Source: GCA-2725625 sp964574215 (GTDB lineage Bacteria; Pseudomonadota; Alphaproteobacteria; Rhodospirillales; UBA2165). Taken from it: DNA of 64,000 bases. A program made the translations under genes and the position numbers. The stretch covers positions 14,398-78,397 of the forward strand of contig CAZNLR010000020.1 of NCBI GenBank assembly GCA_964574215.1, given 5' to 3'. Shown here in pieces: positions 1-9,911 of the stretch. The stretch's first letter is position 1; every line of letters starts with the position of its first letter. A model generated the notes under the pieces. It saw only the letters and a program-made list of their open reading frames with translations, was not told the origin of the DNA and searched no databases.

Positions 1-2
1 CG

Positions 3-1292
3 GGTAGGAGCGGAGCGGTGGCCGGAGATGCCGCGTCTCTGCAAAAGGGTGTGTTCGACTGTCTTCACGCAGCCGTCGAAAAAAGGATGATGTCCGATGT
101 GCCTTATGGGGCGTTTCTTTCAGGCGGTATCGATTCATCGGTCAACGTGGCCCTCATGGACAAGTTCACCGATGATCCGGTCAACACGTTCACGGTCGGA
201 TTCAAGGACCACCAGCATCTGAACGAACTCAACTACGCCAGCCGGGTGGCCAAGGAGTTCAACACCAATCACCACGAAGTTCTGGTGGATGAGGCCGATA
301 TGGTCGGCTATTTGGAGGATTTGATCTATACCCAGGATGAGCCGTTGGCGGATTGGGTATGTATACCTCTGCATTTCGTATCGAAACTGGCGGCGCAGTC
401 AGGGGTCAAGGTCATTCAGGTTGGAGAAGGGGCCGACGAACAATTTTGCGGCTATAACGGCTATATGAAGTATCTGCAGCTTCATCATTACTGTTACGGA
501 CCGTTCCAGAAACTGCTACCGAAACCGCTGCAGCAGGGCGTGGCCAGGATGGCCGGTGCGGTCGCCAAAATTGCGCCCAATTTTGAAATATACGCCGATG
601 CGGTGGACCGGGCGGCGGCGGACCGGGAAGCCTTTTGGAGCGGTGCGGTGGCCTATTGGGAATCCCAAAAAAAAGCCATCCTGCCGGTGCTGGAAGAAGA
701 GATTCCCCATGGTGCGGAGGAATTGATCGAGGCCGGTTTACTGCCGAAAATCTACCTGGCGCCGGATAGCTTTACCGTCGCCAACGGATTTCTAACTGAG
801 TTCGACGCTACCCATCCGGGACGTGATCAGCTCACCCGCATGATCCATAACGAATTCCGCCTGCGCCTGCCGGAATTACTGTTGATGCGGGTGGATAAGA
901 TCACCATGGCGCAATCGTTGGAGGCCCGGGTTCCGTTTCTCGACCACGCCCTGGCGGAATTCACCATGAATATTCCGGAAGCCGAAAAAATCAGCGGCGG
1001 GGTGGCGAAAAAACTTCTGAAGAAGTCGGTGGAGGGATTGATCCCCGACGATATCATTTATCGCAAGAAAATGGGCTTTAACGCGCCCATGGCCGAGTGG
1101 ATGCGGGGTGATTTCGGCGCCAAGGCCGAGCATGAAATTCTGAATTCTCCGATTCTCCCGGAAGTCGGCTTTGATAGCGCTGCCATTGCCGGCATGATCG
1201 CCGACCACCGGACCGGCCGCCGCGACCGGTCGCTGCAAATTTGGGTATTGTATAACCTGACGTCATGGCATAGCCATTGGGTCGGGGGATGA
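3..1292 (+). CDS. Asparagine-synthase-like amidotransferase, C-terminal part (cut by the left edge)
   Basis: The reading frame is open to the left edge, so the true start and the N-terminal glutaminase domain lie outside the window. The visible part is the ATP-pyrophosphatase synthetase domain, with the PP-loop SGGIDSS near the start and the later EARVPFLDH motif of class B asparagine synthases. The family moves ammonia from glutamine onto an ATP-activated carboxylate. In polysaccharide loci such proteins often amidate sugar acids rather than make asparagine, and the glycosyltransferase setting favours that role (inference). A methyltransferase follows 43 bases after its stop. A second, complete paralogue lies at 5588-7510. 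Confidence 0.85.
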   Translation, partial: GRSGAVAGDAASLQKGVFDCLHAAVEKRMMSDVPYGAFLSGGIDSSVNVALMDKFTDDPVNTFTVGFKDHQHLNELNYASRVAKEFNTNHHEVLVDEADMVGYLEDLIYTQDEPLADWVCIPLHFVSKLAAQSGVKVIQVGEGADEQFCGYNGYMKYLQLHHYCYGPFQKLLPKPLQQGVARMAGAVAKIAPNFEIYADAVDRAAADREAFWSGAVAYWESQKKAILPVLEEEIPHGAEELIEAGLLPKIYLAPDSFTVANGFLTEFDATHPGRDQLTRMIHNEFRLRLPELLLMRVDKITMAQSLEARVPFLDHALAEFTMNIPEAEKISGGVAKKLLKKSVEGLIPDDIIYRKKMGFNAPMAEWMRGDFGAKAEHEILNSPILPEVGFDSAAIAGMIADHRTGRRDRSLQIWVLYNLTSWHSHWVGG

Positions 1293-1335
1293 AATCAAAT
1301 AAATTGAAAATCCGAAATAAAAGCCGAACCCTTGA

Positions 1336-2112
1336 ATGTCAGATATTGATCAACTTCTGAGACAATTTCCCAAAGTGAGGCCGCAATTGTCACCTGATAT
1401 GGCGGCGGCCCATTTGGAAATCCTAAAAGCCAACCGGGAACGGCGGTATTTTCTGGCTAAAATCTCCAACCAGTTGGAAAGTTGGATGCATCGGAAAGCG
1501 GCGGGGATAAGAAATGGGTTTACCGGACAAAATTTGCTGGAAATCGGTGCGGGCACCCTGAACCATGTGACTTTTGAAGACGACGATATCGCTTATGACG
1601 CGATAGAGCCTTTTCGTGACCTGTATTTGGACAAACCTTTGAAAGCGAGGGTTCGGACATTTTACAACGACATCAGTGAAATTGATCGTTCCATGAGCTA
1701 TGACCGTATCGTGTCAGTGGCAACGCTGGAACATTTGACTGATCTCCCTTACAGCATCGCAAAATCCGGGGTGCTGCTGAAAGAGGGAGGCGTATTTCAA
1801 TCGGGAATTCCCAGCGAAGGCGGATTTCTTTGGGGCGCTTCCTGGCGGTTCACGACGGCCGTGGCCTTTTACTTTAAAACCGGATTGGCCTTTTCCGATC
1901 ATATGCGTTACGAGCATGTCAACGACGCCAAGGAAATCATCACCTTGCTAAAGTACTTTTTTGCATCAGTTCGTATGAGCCGGTTTCCGCTTCCTTTCCA
2001 TCATTTAAGTCTCTACGTGTATTTGGAAGCTAAAGACCCGATCCTGGATAGGTGCGAAAAATATGTGGCGGTCCACAACGGGGCTTTAAAAAATGAAAAT
2101 GCAAGCGGATAG
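1336..2112 (+). CDS. SAM-dependent methyltransferase (class I), 258 aa
   Basis: The Rossmann motif I reads LLEIGAGT near residue 70 and is followed by an acidic strand and a VATLEHL segment, as in small-molecule methyltransferases of the type 11/12 group. No signal peptide or membrane segment is visible. It lies between an amidotransferase and a second methyltransferase, with only five bases to the latter, so the two are probably co-transcribed. A role in methylating a sugar or glycan is inferred from the locus only. No strong ribosome binding site precedes the ATG. Confidence 0.75.
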   Translation: MSDIDQLLRQFPKVRPQLSPDMAAAHLEILKANRERRYFLAKISNQLESWMHRKAAGIRNGFTGQNLLEIGAGTLNHVTFEDDDIAYDAIEPFRDLYLDKPLKARVRTFYNDISEIDRSMSYDRIVSVATLEHLTDLPYSIAKSGVLLKEGGVFQSGIPSEGGFLWGASWRFTTAVAFYFKTGLAFSDHMRYEHVNDAKEIITLLKYFFASVRMSRFPLPFHHLSLYVYLEAKDPILDRCEKYVAVHNGALKNENASG

Positions 2113-2117
2113 GGTGA

Positions 2118-2831
2118 ATGTCGGACAAGCAGTCACGTGAGCGCTTCTTCAGTCAGTGGGAAGATCATTATTTCACCGAAGATCAATCAATCTATAAAGC
2201 GTTCACTGATATAACGACAGGCTTCGTTCGGGGGGACGTGCTCGATTTAGGATGCGGTTCTCGAATTTATTACGACACATCCGAAGTCGACCGCTGGGTA
2301 GGATTGGATTTGTCGCCCATACTTCTCAATAACATCCAATTTCTCGGCGGCTCACGGCCGAAAGGGACGATCGATACCAAAGTTGGAAATTGCGAAAAAC
2401 TAAACTTGCCGGACGATACATTTGATTTTGTTTGCTGCATTTTCCTTTTGCACCATGTGGGACGTAATAATAAGTCACAATCGCGGGATGCCGCCCAGGA
2501 CGTGTTCAACGAATCCCTAAGAGTCTTGAAGCCGGGCGGCCATATGCTGGTTCTTGAATCCTGGCCGCATTTCGTGTTGCAGGTCTATTGCGGGTTGTTT
2601 CCTCTGCTGTATCCGTTTTTTCGTAAATTGCTCGGAACCGAACTACCGTTGTTTTGGAGCGCTCGTGAGCTAACATCAATGGCTGCAAATGCGGGGTTTG
2701 TTGATCATCATGTGCTGCCCATTCCAGTCTACGAGACAGCACGGTATCCGGTCAGTGGTATTGTCATGCCCGGATGGATGCAACGAATTATCCATAAATA
2801 CGGTTATTACGTATTCAAGAAATCTTCGTAG
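2118..2831 (+). CDS. SAM-dependent methyltransferase (class I), 237 aa
   Basis: Motif I is VLDLGCGSR near residues 41-49, followed by LPDDTFDFVCC and the LRVLKPGGHMLVLE segment typical of Methyltransf_11 proteins. It starts five bases after the preceding methyltransferase, which suggests a transcriptional pair. The substrate cannot be read from the sequence. A glycan or lipid-linked sugar is plausible given the locus. After its stop come about 270 bases without a convincing gene, then the convergent O-antigen ligase gene. Confidence 0.75.
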   Translation: MSDKQSRERFFSQWEDHYFTEDQSIYKAFTDITTGFVRGDVLDLGCGSRIYYDTSEVDRWVGLDLSPILLNNIQFLGGSRPKGTIDTKVGNCEKLNLPDDTFDFVCCIFLLHHVGRNNKSQSRDAAQDVFNESLRVLKPGGHMLVLESWPHFVLQVYCGLFPLLYPFFRKLLGTELPLFWSARELTSMAANAGFVDHHVLPIPVYETARYPVSGIVMPGWMQRIIHKYGYYVFKKSS

Positions 2832-3102
2832 AACCAGAGTTAGGTTCGACACCGATTCACTGCCAATGCTAATAGATATTTAACAAATTACGCGTATTTC
2901 GTAGGAACAAATTTATGACGCCAGTTACCGTATTCTTAAGTCTATTGGGAATGGCTGTTTGGATGCTGGGACTGACCTAGAATATCAGCGGTACAACGGA
3001 GAATAAGGTGCTAAATAGTTAAAAAATCGGAAAAAAAATTTTCCTGTTCAAAGCCCAAAACGACGAATTTGAATGTGTGTTTAAGTCGGGAACGACCGAC
3101 AT

Positions 3103-4362
3103 TCAGTAAGGTCTCCGCTTCGATCCAAACAGACTTGAAAAAGCTAAAAACTGTGCCGCGATCCACCAGTTTTGCCAGGCGCCAAAACTAAGCAAGTCGA
3201 ACATCAGAATAGAAACGATAAGGCCAAAGAGCCAAGGACCCGTTCGACTGGAATATTCGCCGGTCCGCCAAATCAATAGTCCCCCAAACAGAGCAACGAT
3301 ACAGGCGCCAATACCGCCGAGCTCCAACCATATCTGAAGCGGATTGTTGTGGGGATGCAGCGGCAGGTGAAAATCCTTAAATAGGACTTTTCCCTCCACG
3401 CCGATTGACATGTCCCTGAGAGTATATTTATCGTTGCCGTCCGGAATATTTTTCGAACTATTAAATCCCCAGCCGAGGATTGGCCGTTCTCCAATTTTTT
3501 CACCGACGAATTTCCACGTGAACAGTCTGTTGACCGCCGATGAAGGTAAGTCAAAAGATTTAGCATCAGCGACGATTTTTTGTTCTTCTGCCGACGTCAA
3601 AAAGGTATGTGTCAAAACCGGTGTCGTCAGGATACCTATGAAAAATAAGACGGCTAAAAGCCGTGCTGTATACCGTGCCGATTGATGAGCGGCTATAACG
3701 AACATCCCTCCCGATATCAGAGCCAACATCGACGTTGTCGACTTGTAGTTGAAAGCCAGAAAAAGCAATACGATGAATAGACTGGTGGTAATCAGACGCT
3801 TGTTGTGTCGCCACAAAATAGCTGCCGTCGGCCAGAACAGAAGCGTTAATATGACAATGCCATTTTTTAAACGGGCATCCACATTATAACCGGGTGAATA
3901 TCCGTCATATATATCAATCCACCTTAATCCATTTCCCGTGCGGGTCAGCCAATTGCCCGTGGCTGTTTCGAAGGCCAATAAAGCCATCGCCAGTATTAAC
4001 CCCGCCACTAACAAGCTTTGAATTAGTTGTTGGTTTTCGATCGGGTTAGAAACAGTGACGAGCCCGACCGCCAATAGAGCCGCAAGAGGTAAGATCGGTT
4101 TCAGACTTAACGCCGGGTCCACTGACCAAATTGAGGATAAGAGAGCCCAAAAAAGGAGAAGCGTTAAACCGGCGGTTGGAATTTGAGGAATATTCTTAAG
4201 GAGCGATCGGTCAAAATTTCGGCCGAAAGCCAGGGCCAAAGCAGCAATAATTAAAAGTGGTACCGTTGCTTTCGAAGCAAATAGGCCAACCGGTGCTATT
4301 AAAAACATGGCGCCACCGAAAACAGCGTCCGCCTTATTGATTTTGCTTATTGGTGACATCAT
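3103..4362 (-). CDS. O-antigen ligase / Wzy-type polymerase family membrane protein, 419 aa
   Basis: This is a polytopic protein with about ten or more hydrophobic segments and a large periplasmic loop. Near the C-terminal third it carries the family hallmark HPHNNPLQIWLELGG, an H-x-H-N-x-x-L-Q-x3-E-x-G pattern found in the Wzy_C/WaaL superfamily. Such proteins polymerise O-units or ligate them to lipid A-core, or act on exopolysaccharide; sequence alone does not separate these. It is the last gene of a four-gene minus-strand operon and begins two bases after the stop of the glycosyltransferase before it. Two adjacent ATG codons are possible starts. Confidence 0.75.
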   Translation of the reverse strand: MMSPISKINKADAVFGGAMFLIAPVGLFASKATVPLLIIAALALAFGRNFDRSLLKNIPQIPTAGLTLLLFWALLSSIWSVDPALSLKPILPLAALLAVGLVTVSNPIENQQLIQSLLVAGLILAMALLAFETATGNWLTRTGNGLRWIDIYDGYSPGYNVDARLKNGIVILTLLFWPTAAILWRHNKRLITTSLFIVLLFLAFNYKSTTSMLALISGGMFVIAAHQSARYTARLLAVLFFIGILTTPVLTHTFLTSAEEQKIVADAKSFDLPSSAVNRLFTWKFVGEKIGERPILGWGFNSSKNIPDGNDKYTLRDMSIGVEGKVLFKDFHLPLHPHNNPLQIWLELGGIGACIVALFGGLLIWRTGEYSSRTGPWLFGLIVSILMFDLLSFGAWQNWWIAAQFLAFSSLFGSKRRPY

Positions 4363-4364
4363 TT

Positions 4365-5591
4365 TCAGTCTAACCGATATTCTTCAATCGCGTTTAGTAG
4401 CACGTTTTCCAACGGAACCGCTTGATTTTCCCAGCAGAGGTTTTCCAACGCTTCAGAGGCGTCGTAGATGGTAGTTGAATGGCGGAGGCAGGCATTTATG
4501 GACGCTGTAATATCTTCAATTGTTTGGCACGAATAGAGCGGGATATTGACCGATTCGGCAATGTGCGCTGCCTCTGCGATTTCAGCCGGAAAGCACAAAA
4601 CCGGTTTTTTCGCCGCCAGCAATTCAATTAATTTATGATGAAAGGTCCGGTCGCTTTTTACGTAGATATTCACCAGGCTTTTACGCTGGATCGCTTGCAA
4701 TTGCTCGATGGGGAGGTAGCCCAACAGGTCGACCCTGTAGGATTTCTTAAACCCTTCCGCGACTGAGGCAACGGGGCCAACATCGCTTCCCGCATAAACG
4801 AATTTCACGCGATTCTTTTCATCGTCATTTAATGTATCAGCCCACCGAAGGACACCTGTCATAATATGTTGTAAGAAGATCTGGTCATAAGTGGCGCCCG
4901 TCAACATGATTTGCAGATTATCTGATGGTGACGGCGGAGGCTCTGTTAAAACGGATTTTTTGAATCCGCTGTAAACAATAGATTTGCTGCCACCAAACCA
5001 TTGGTCCGCCTCTTCTTTATGCATGTTCGAGAAACAAGTCATGGCGGCGGCGTCATCAAACTTCCGCGCCAGTTTTTTTCGGAAAAATCGTGGAATAAAT
5101 ATCTCCCATGGATCCTTAATGTCCGCCACCCAAGAGCAGTTTGCCGCCGCGGCCAAATCGCGGGCGATGTTCCAGCAATCGGTGTTGCCGAAACTGGCCC
5201 ATATAACGTCCGGATTGAATTCATTGGCGACGGCGTCAAGATAGAAGCGGCAGCCTTGGCGCCAATCGGTCACCACGCCATGATGAAAGGTGTAATACCA
5301 AGCAATGACCAGTTGCCGTATGCCCCAGGGCAATTTCCCCAGTCTGAGCAGTTTTATGAAGTCGTGTCCTGATGGAGGACAGGCAAGATTAAAGGGGGTG
5401 GAAAAATCATGTGACTTGATCTGGTCGGCCACCTTTGTAGCGTCATGGTTCGGGCTGTTGCCATCCAGAGTCTCGGTTAAAAGGATAATTTCGTGCCCGC
5501 GATCCGCCATGGCGCGGGCGAATTCCCGGACACGGGTAGCGCATATGTGGGGCGTGTCGGGATGACAATGATTGACGAATACGGCTTTCAT
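4365..5591 (-). CDS. Glycosyltransferase, GT4-like (GT-B fold), 408 aa
   Basis: The N-terminus shows a GT-B opening with CATRVREFARAMADRGHEI, the usual mobile loop and helix of GT4 enzymes. The C-terminal half holds HHKLIELLAAKKPVLCFPA, a weak version of the E-x7-E nucleotide-sugar-binding region. It probably transfers a sugar to a lipid-linked acceptor on the cytoplasmic face. Its start overlaps the end of the asparagine-synthase gene by four bases (ATGA type), so translation is probably coupled. Donor and acceptor cannot be predicted. Confidence 0.7.
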   Translation of the reverse strand: MKAVFVNHCHPDTPHICATRVREFARAMADRGHEIILLTETLDGNSPNHDATKVADQIKSHDFSTPFNLACPPSGHDFIKLLRLGKLPWGIRQLVIAWYYTFHHGVVTDWRQGCRFYLDAVANEFNPDVIWASFGNTDCWNIARDLAAAANCSWVADIKDPWEIFIPRFFRKKLARKFDDAAAMTCFSNMHKEEADQWFGGSKSIVYSGFKKSVLTEPPPSPSDNLQIMLTGATYDQIFLQHIMTGVLRWADTLNDDEKNRVKFVYAGSDVGPVASVAEGFKKSYRVDLLGYLPIEQLQAIQRKSLVNIYVKSDRTFHHKLIELLAAKKPVLCFPAEIAEAAHIAESVNIPLYSCQTIEDITASINACLRHSTTIYDASEALENLCWENQAVPLENVLLNAIEEYRLD

Positions 5592-7510
5592 TCACCACCT
5601 TCCAGGAATATATCGGGCCCGGTCTTCGTGGAAAATTTGTCGACAAAATTTTCCCGCCAGGCTCTTTCAACAACCGGACGCCAAAGCAATGATGCCAAAT
5701 GGTCTTCTCCGTTACGAAAACGTGCCAAAACCTTACGCCACCAGCTGGCCCGCCAAATTTCAGACTGCCTGAAATTTGAACTTTCTATGATGGATTCGAC
5801 GATATCGCCCAATTCACCCTTAAACCAGTCTGCCTGAGGTGGAAGAAAGCCTTGCTTGTTCCAGCGTGTCCGGACGCTTTCCGGAAGATGACCCGCCATT
5901 GCGCCCCGCAACAGTCTTTTGGTCTGCGCGTCACCCATCAATCGCTCCGCCGGTAAAGAAAATACAAATTCGGCCAGGCGGTGATCGCAAAAAGGTAATC
6001 TCACTTCTCTTGAATGGGCCATGGAATTCCGGTCACCATAGCGGAGAAGAACCGGCAGGTGAGTATATAGCATTTCCTGGTACAGCTTACCGGCAAGGGG
6101 ATGAAATAGAGTGGTTCCCTCCGGCTGCGGTGGAAGGGTCCGGTGAAGTTCCCGGGCGACGGCTGAGTTTAACCCGAAGGAAAAATCACTACCGGCGCCC
6201 GTAAGACCGGCCAGAAAGTGGCGGAGCGAACTGGGAATTGCTTGTTTAAGGTTCTGGCTTTTGGTCAAAAGCCCGAGCGGATAGCGCGCTTGAATTTTCG
6301 TACGTTCGGCGGCTAGATCAGACTCACCTAACTGCCCTACGACACTTTTTAGATAAAATTCGAAATATTGCTCATAGCCGCCCAGCAATTCATCGCCGCC
6401 CTGACCGTCCAAAAGAACGGTTATTCCGACTTCCTTGGCCAGCCGAAAGACGCACCACTGAGCGTACTGACTAGAACTGGCTACCGGCAATTCGTTGTGC
6501 CAAATAAATTCCGCTAGCTCATTTTGAAAGTTTTCGCTTGATGGAAGAGTCACGTGACTGACAGCGCCGGTGGCGTCAACAACCTCTTTTGCCCATTGCC
6601 ACTCGTCGGCGACGCTATCGGGAAACCGGCCGGTAAACACATCGTAGGGAAGATCGCCGTCTCGAAGTTCTTTGGCGACGCAGACAATGGCGCTGGAATC
6701 CAGTCCGCCTGAAAGACACGATCCCAACGGAACGTCGCTTCGCATGCGCAGGCGAACGGAATCGGTGAACATCTCCTGAAATTGAATCTCGGCATCGTCT
6801 TGAGAAAAATCACGGTATTGATCATCCGGCTGGATATTCCAATAGCGGCGAACCGTGGTATCCAGACTATCGAGGTTCAAGGTCAGGCAGTGGGCCGGCG
6901 GCAATTGTTTTATCGCCGAAAATACCGTTTGCACCTCGTCATCCAGCCCTATCGTCGGGTGGTAGAGAAACCGCAGAATTCGATCCTGCTCGTATTCAGT
7001 CTCCACACCTCTGAGACTAAGAAGAGCTTTGTATTCGGAGGCGAAGGCGAAAAAACCGTCGCCGGAATGATACAAAAAGGGTTTCTCGCCGAACCGGTCC
7101 CGGGCGCAAAATAATATATTTTCCGTCGGATCGTAGATGGCGAAAGCAAACATACCATTGAATTCCTGAAGGCATCGTTCACCCCACTGCTGGTAGGCCC
7201 GCAGCAACACTTCCGTATCGGAATGGGAATCGAATTCGATACCATCCTGCACAAGCCTCTGCGCCAGTTCACGGTAATTGTAAATTTCTCCGTTAAAGGT
7301 TACGACCTGTGCCCCGATCTCCATGGGCTGGTGGCCAGCGGAACTGGTGTCGATGATACTGAGGCGGCGGTGGCCGAGAACAATCCTACCTGAATCGGCT
7401 ATCCACAAACCGGAATCGTCCGGCCCTCTATGGGCGAGGCGGTCGTTCATCTCTTCCACAGCCAGAGGATTGATGCGATGAGTACCGACGATTCCTGCTA
7501 TACCGCACAT
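5588..7510 (-). CDS. asnB: Asparagine synthase (glutamine-hydrolysing) family amidotransferase, 640 aa
   Basis: The protein begins MCGIAGI, so Cys2 is available as the glutaminase nucleophile after Met removal. It contains RLAHRGPDDSG and FNGEIYNY of the N-terminal Ntn-hydrolase domain, then SGGLDSSA near residue 265 as the ATP-binding PP-loop of the synthetase domain. Length and domain order fit AsnB. Within this locus it may make asparagine or, more likely, amidate a uronic acid such as ManNAcA. WbpS-type amidotransferases of O-antigen loci are a precedent. It sits in an overlapping operon between a GT9 gene and a GT4-like gene. Confidence 0.85.
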   Translation of the reverse strand: MCGIAGIVGTHRINPLAVEEMNDRLAHRGPDDSGLWIADSGRIVLGHRRLSIIDTSSAGHQPMEIGAQVVTFNGEIYNYRELAQRLVQDGIEFDSHSDTEVLLRAYQQWGERCLQEFNGMFAFAIYDPTENILFCARDRFGEKPFLYHSGDGFFAFASEYKALLSLRGVETEYEQDRILRFLYHPTIGLDDEVQTVFSAIKQLPPAHCLTLNLDSLDTTVRRYWNIQPDDQYRDFSQDDAEIQFQEMFTDSVRLRMRSDVPLGSCLSGGLDSSAIVCVAKELRDGDLPYDVFTGRFPDSVADEWQWAKEVVDATGAVSHVTLPSSENFQNELAEFIWHNELPVASSSQYAQWCVFRLAKEVGITVLLDGQGGDELLGGYEQYFEFYLKSVVGQLGESDLAAERTKIQARYPLGLLTKSQNLKQAIPSSLRHFLAGLTGAGSDFSFGLNSAVARELHRTLPPQPEGTTLFHPLAGKLYQEMLYTHLPVLLRYGDRNSMAHSREVRLPFCDHRLAEFVFSLPAERLMGDAQTKRLLRGAMAGHLPESVRTRWNKQGFLPPQADWFKGELGDIVESIIESSNFRQSEIWRASWWRKVLARFRNGEDHLASLLWRPVVERAWRENFVDKFSTKTGPDIFLEGGE

Positions 7511-8559
7511 TATTCAGTTTCTTCCCGGCTTATCATCTTTAGGCAGGCGCCAATTACTTCTTCAAATTTTACCGAGGCGATGGATTTTGCCGCGGTACGA
7601 AAACCAGCTTTGTCGGTTACCGTATCAGCCATGTGCCAAGGATAAAATATTTGATGTCCTTGACCTTGCGGAAACCAGACGCCGGGTTTGGCCCTGGCGC
7701 TGAAAACAGCAAGACAAGGAACTCCCATCATTGCCGCCAAATGCATGGGGCCACTGTCATGTCCCAAATAAAAAAGAGCGTTTTCCATCACCAAGGCGCT
7801 GAGTCGAGGTTCAGTCTGGCCACACAAATTCAAGACTGCGCCGTTCCAGTCGCTTACCAGGTTCTCTGCCCGGTCGCATTCATCGGGTGCGCCGACCAAA
7901 ACTACGCCCAAGTCAGGATTTGATTTCGTTACTGCCGCCAGTACATTCAACCAGTTGTCATCTCCCCAATCCTTGTCAGGTAATTTGGCGCCGATGCTAA
8001 AAACAATAAATTTTTGTGCTGGCATCCCTTCGGTGACAATGGATGCCGCTTCTTGTTTTTCATCGGCCGTAAAATCCAGATGCGTTTCGGGAGCTTCATT
8101 TGGTAGCGCCTCAATTACGCGAAGCAGTCGTTTCCGCTCCGATTCCCAAAGATTGTCCTCTATTTTTCGATAGCGTCGCCGCTTCGAGCCGAACGGCATG
8201 GCGATAATTTTTTTTATGCCGCAGCTACGGAAAAAAAGATACTCCCGGATCAAGGAGGGCCGAGACGAAGGTTCGGACAGATATATTAAGCAATCGGGGC
8301 GCCATTCCCAGATGCGTTGAGCCAGATTGTAGAGGCCCCTTAAACTCCCGCCACCTGGTGGAAGGCTATAATATTTACCTGCAAACTGATCATGGCCGAG
8401 TACGGATTCAACCGGCGCAGCGACTTCCAAAACCGGCGCGTTGGTCAGAATTCGGATTTCTGCACCGGTAAAACGTGATTTAATAACGCCGAGCGCGTCC
8501 AGGCTTACAATCGCGTCGCCGATGCTGCCGCGGCGAAAAACTAAAATCTTATCTGCCAT
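7510..8559 (-). CDS. Glycosyltransferase family 9 (heptosyltransferase-like), 349 aa
   Basis: The N-terminus ILVFRRGSIGDAIVSLDAL is the typical GT9 start, with a glycine-rich loop and an Asp after it. GHDSGPMHLAAMMGVPCLAVF near residue 265 is the family donor-site signature. GT9 enzymes include LPS core heptosyltransferases and other ADP-sugar-dependent transferases. Its place in a polysaccharide locus suggests a core or O-unit sugar transfer. It is the first gene of the minus-strand operon ending at 3103, and its stop overlaps the amidotransferase start by one base. The upstream 160 bases are shared with the divergent gene at 8721. Confidence 0.8.
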   Translation of the reverse strand: MADKILVFRRGSIGDAIVSLDALGVIKSRFTGAEIRILTNAPVLEVAAPVESVLGHDQFAGKYYSLPPGGGSLRGLYNLAQRIWEWRPDCLIYLSEPSSRPSLIREYLFFRSCGIKKIIAMPFGSKRRRYRKIEDNLWESERKRLLRVIEALPNEAPETHLDFTADEKQEAASIVTEGMPAQKFIVFSIGAKLPDKDWGDDNWLNVLAAVTKSNPDLGVVLVGAPDECDRAENLVSDWNGAVLNLCGQTEPRLSALVMENALFYLGHDSGPMHLAAMMGVPCLAVFSARAKPGVWFPQGQGHQIFYPWHMADTVTDKAGFRTAAKSIASVKFEEVIGACLKMISREETE

Positions 8560-8720
8560 AATACCTTCAAATAACGAGTTTTTTCCTTTAGTAAGGAATG
8601 CATAACCTGTAACCGTTTACAAATCATCAGGAAGTTAAGAAATCGTCCAATTAGATTAAGGGCGTCGTAGTAATATGTGTTGGAAATCTTGATGTACGAA
8701 TATTGGAAATTAAAGAGACA

Positions 8721-9911
8721 ATGAGCCAGGAATTCCTAAAAAGCGAGCGCATAAGAGTGCTTGTGAACGGTATCCACGCCAAAAGCGGCGGCGGCGTCAC
8801 GTATCTGCGCAACATTCTCCCAATTCTGTCTGAGGATACGGAATTGGAAATCCATCTTTTCATTCATCGCGATCAATTCGAATTATTCGGTACAATTGAC
8901 GAGAAAATTCGCGTCCATCTTTTGAATTTTCCAAATGGATTTTTTACAAATTTGCTCTGGGAGCAAATCGCCTTACCTGTTTTGGCTAAAGTTATGACAG
9001 TGGATGTAACCGTTTCGCCGGCTAACTATGGGCCATTAGCCGCGCCGGCCCAAATTATCATGCTGCGAAATTCACTAGCCGTTGTGGGAAAGGAAACAAG
9101 ACCGATCAAACGGCTCTATTGGGCCGGTCTTACCATTATGACGGCATTGTCACTTTTGACGTGTCGACGCGCAATCGCCGTTTCCGGTTACGCTCGAAAA
9201 GCTTTGACCTTCGGACTCGGTCAAAAGCTGTTTAAGAAGGTTACCGTTATCCATCATGGTGTCCGAGATTCTTTTTGTCCCAACGATCAGGAGCAACGAG
9301 AGAGCTATCTTCTGGCGGTCTCTGATATATACGTGCAAAAAAATCTCCACACTTTGATCCAGGCATTGGCAATGGTGAGGAAGGTCTATCCGAATATTCT
9401 TCTCAAGGTCGCTGGAAAAGCAATCGATCAAGGTTATTTGCAGGAGCTCCATAACGCGATTCATGTTTATGATATGAAAGATACAATAGAGTTCATCGGT
9501 GAAAAATCGGCCGAAGAACTTCTCACATTGTATCGGCAATGCAAAATTTTTGTTTTTCCGTCGACCGTCGAAACTTTTGGCAATCCGTTAGTAGAAGCCA
9601 TGGCCTGCGGTGCACCTATCCTCAGCTCCAACACAGCAGCAATGCCAGAGATATTGGGAGACGCCGCGCAATTTTTTGATCCCTTGGATGCGAAAGACAT
9701 GGCAGAAAGTATTATCAATATTCTAGGCGATGACGAATTGCAGAAAGAATTGAATAAGAAAGCATTGGCGAGAGCTAAGAATTTTTCCTGGCGCTTAACG
9801 GCTGAGAAGACTGCAATAGTAATAAAAAACGTGGTGCCAGATAGATATTCGAGCATTTCTACATCCCTGGACAGTTCCTCAAATCAGGCTTCCGAGCAGA
9901 CGACATCGTGA
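8721..9911 (+). CDS. Glycosyltransferase family 4, 396 aa
   Basis: RVLVNGIHAKSGGGVTYLRN at the N-terminus is the GT4 acceptor-side loop, and FPSTVETFGNPLVEAMACG near residue 285 is the E-x7-E donor motif. The frame is open from a TTG at 8703, but the ATG at 8721 is preferred because AAAGAGA lies just upstream. It is the first gene of a plus-strand run of six that continues to 15596. Its stop overlaps the next gene's GTG by four bases. Donor sugar unknown. Confidence 0.8.
   Translation: MSQEFLKSERIRVLVNGIHAKSGGGVTYLRNILPILSEDTELEIHLFIHRDQFELFGTIDEKIRVHLLNFPNGFFTNLLWEQIALPVLAKVMTVDVTVSPANYGPLAAPAQIIMLRNSLAVVGKETRPIKRLYWAGLTIMTALSLLTCRRAIAVSGYARKALTFGLGQKLFKKVTVIHHGVRDSFCPNDQEQRESYLLAVSDIYVQKNLHTLIQALAMVRKVYPNILLKVAGKAIDQGYLQELHNAIHVYDMKDTIEFIGEKSAEELLTLYRQCKIFVFPSTVETFGNPLVEAMACGAPILSSNTAAMPEILGDAAQFFDPLDAKDMAESIINILGDDELQKELNKKALARAKNFSWRLTAEKTAIVIKNVVPDRYSSISTSLDSSSNQASEQTTS

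Noticed and set aside
2915..2980. 21-residue hydrophobic ORF (MTPVTVFLSLLGMAVWMLGL) with an AGGA eight bases upstream
   Set aside because: Too short to support from one sequence. A+T-rich intergenic context makes chance likely, though a small membrane peptide is not excluded.
3029..3104. Palindromes GGAAAA/TTTTCC and GTCGG/CCGAC as a terminator of the minus-strand polysaccharide operon
   Set aside because: The GC hairpin has no adjacent T run on the minus strand and the other palindrome is only A/T-rich. Not convincing.
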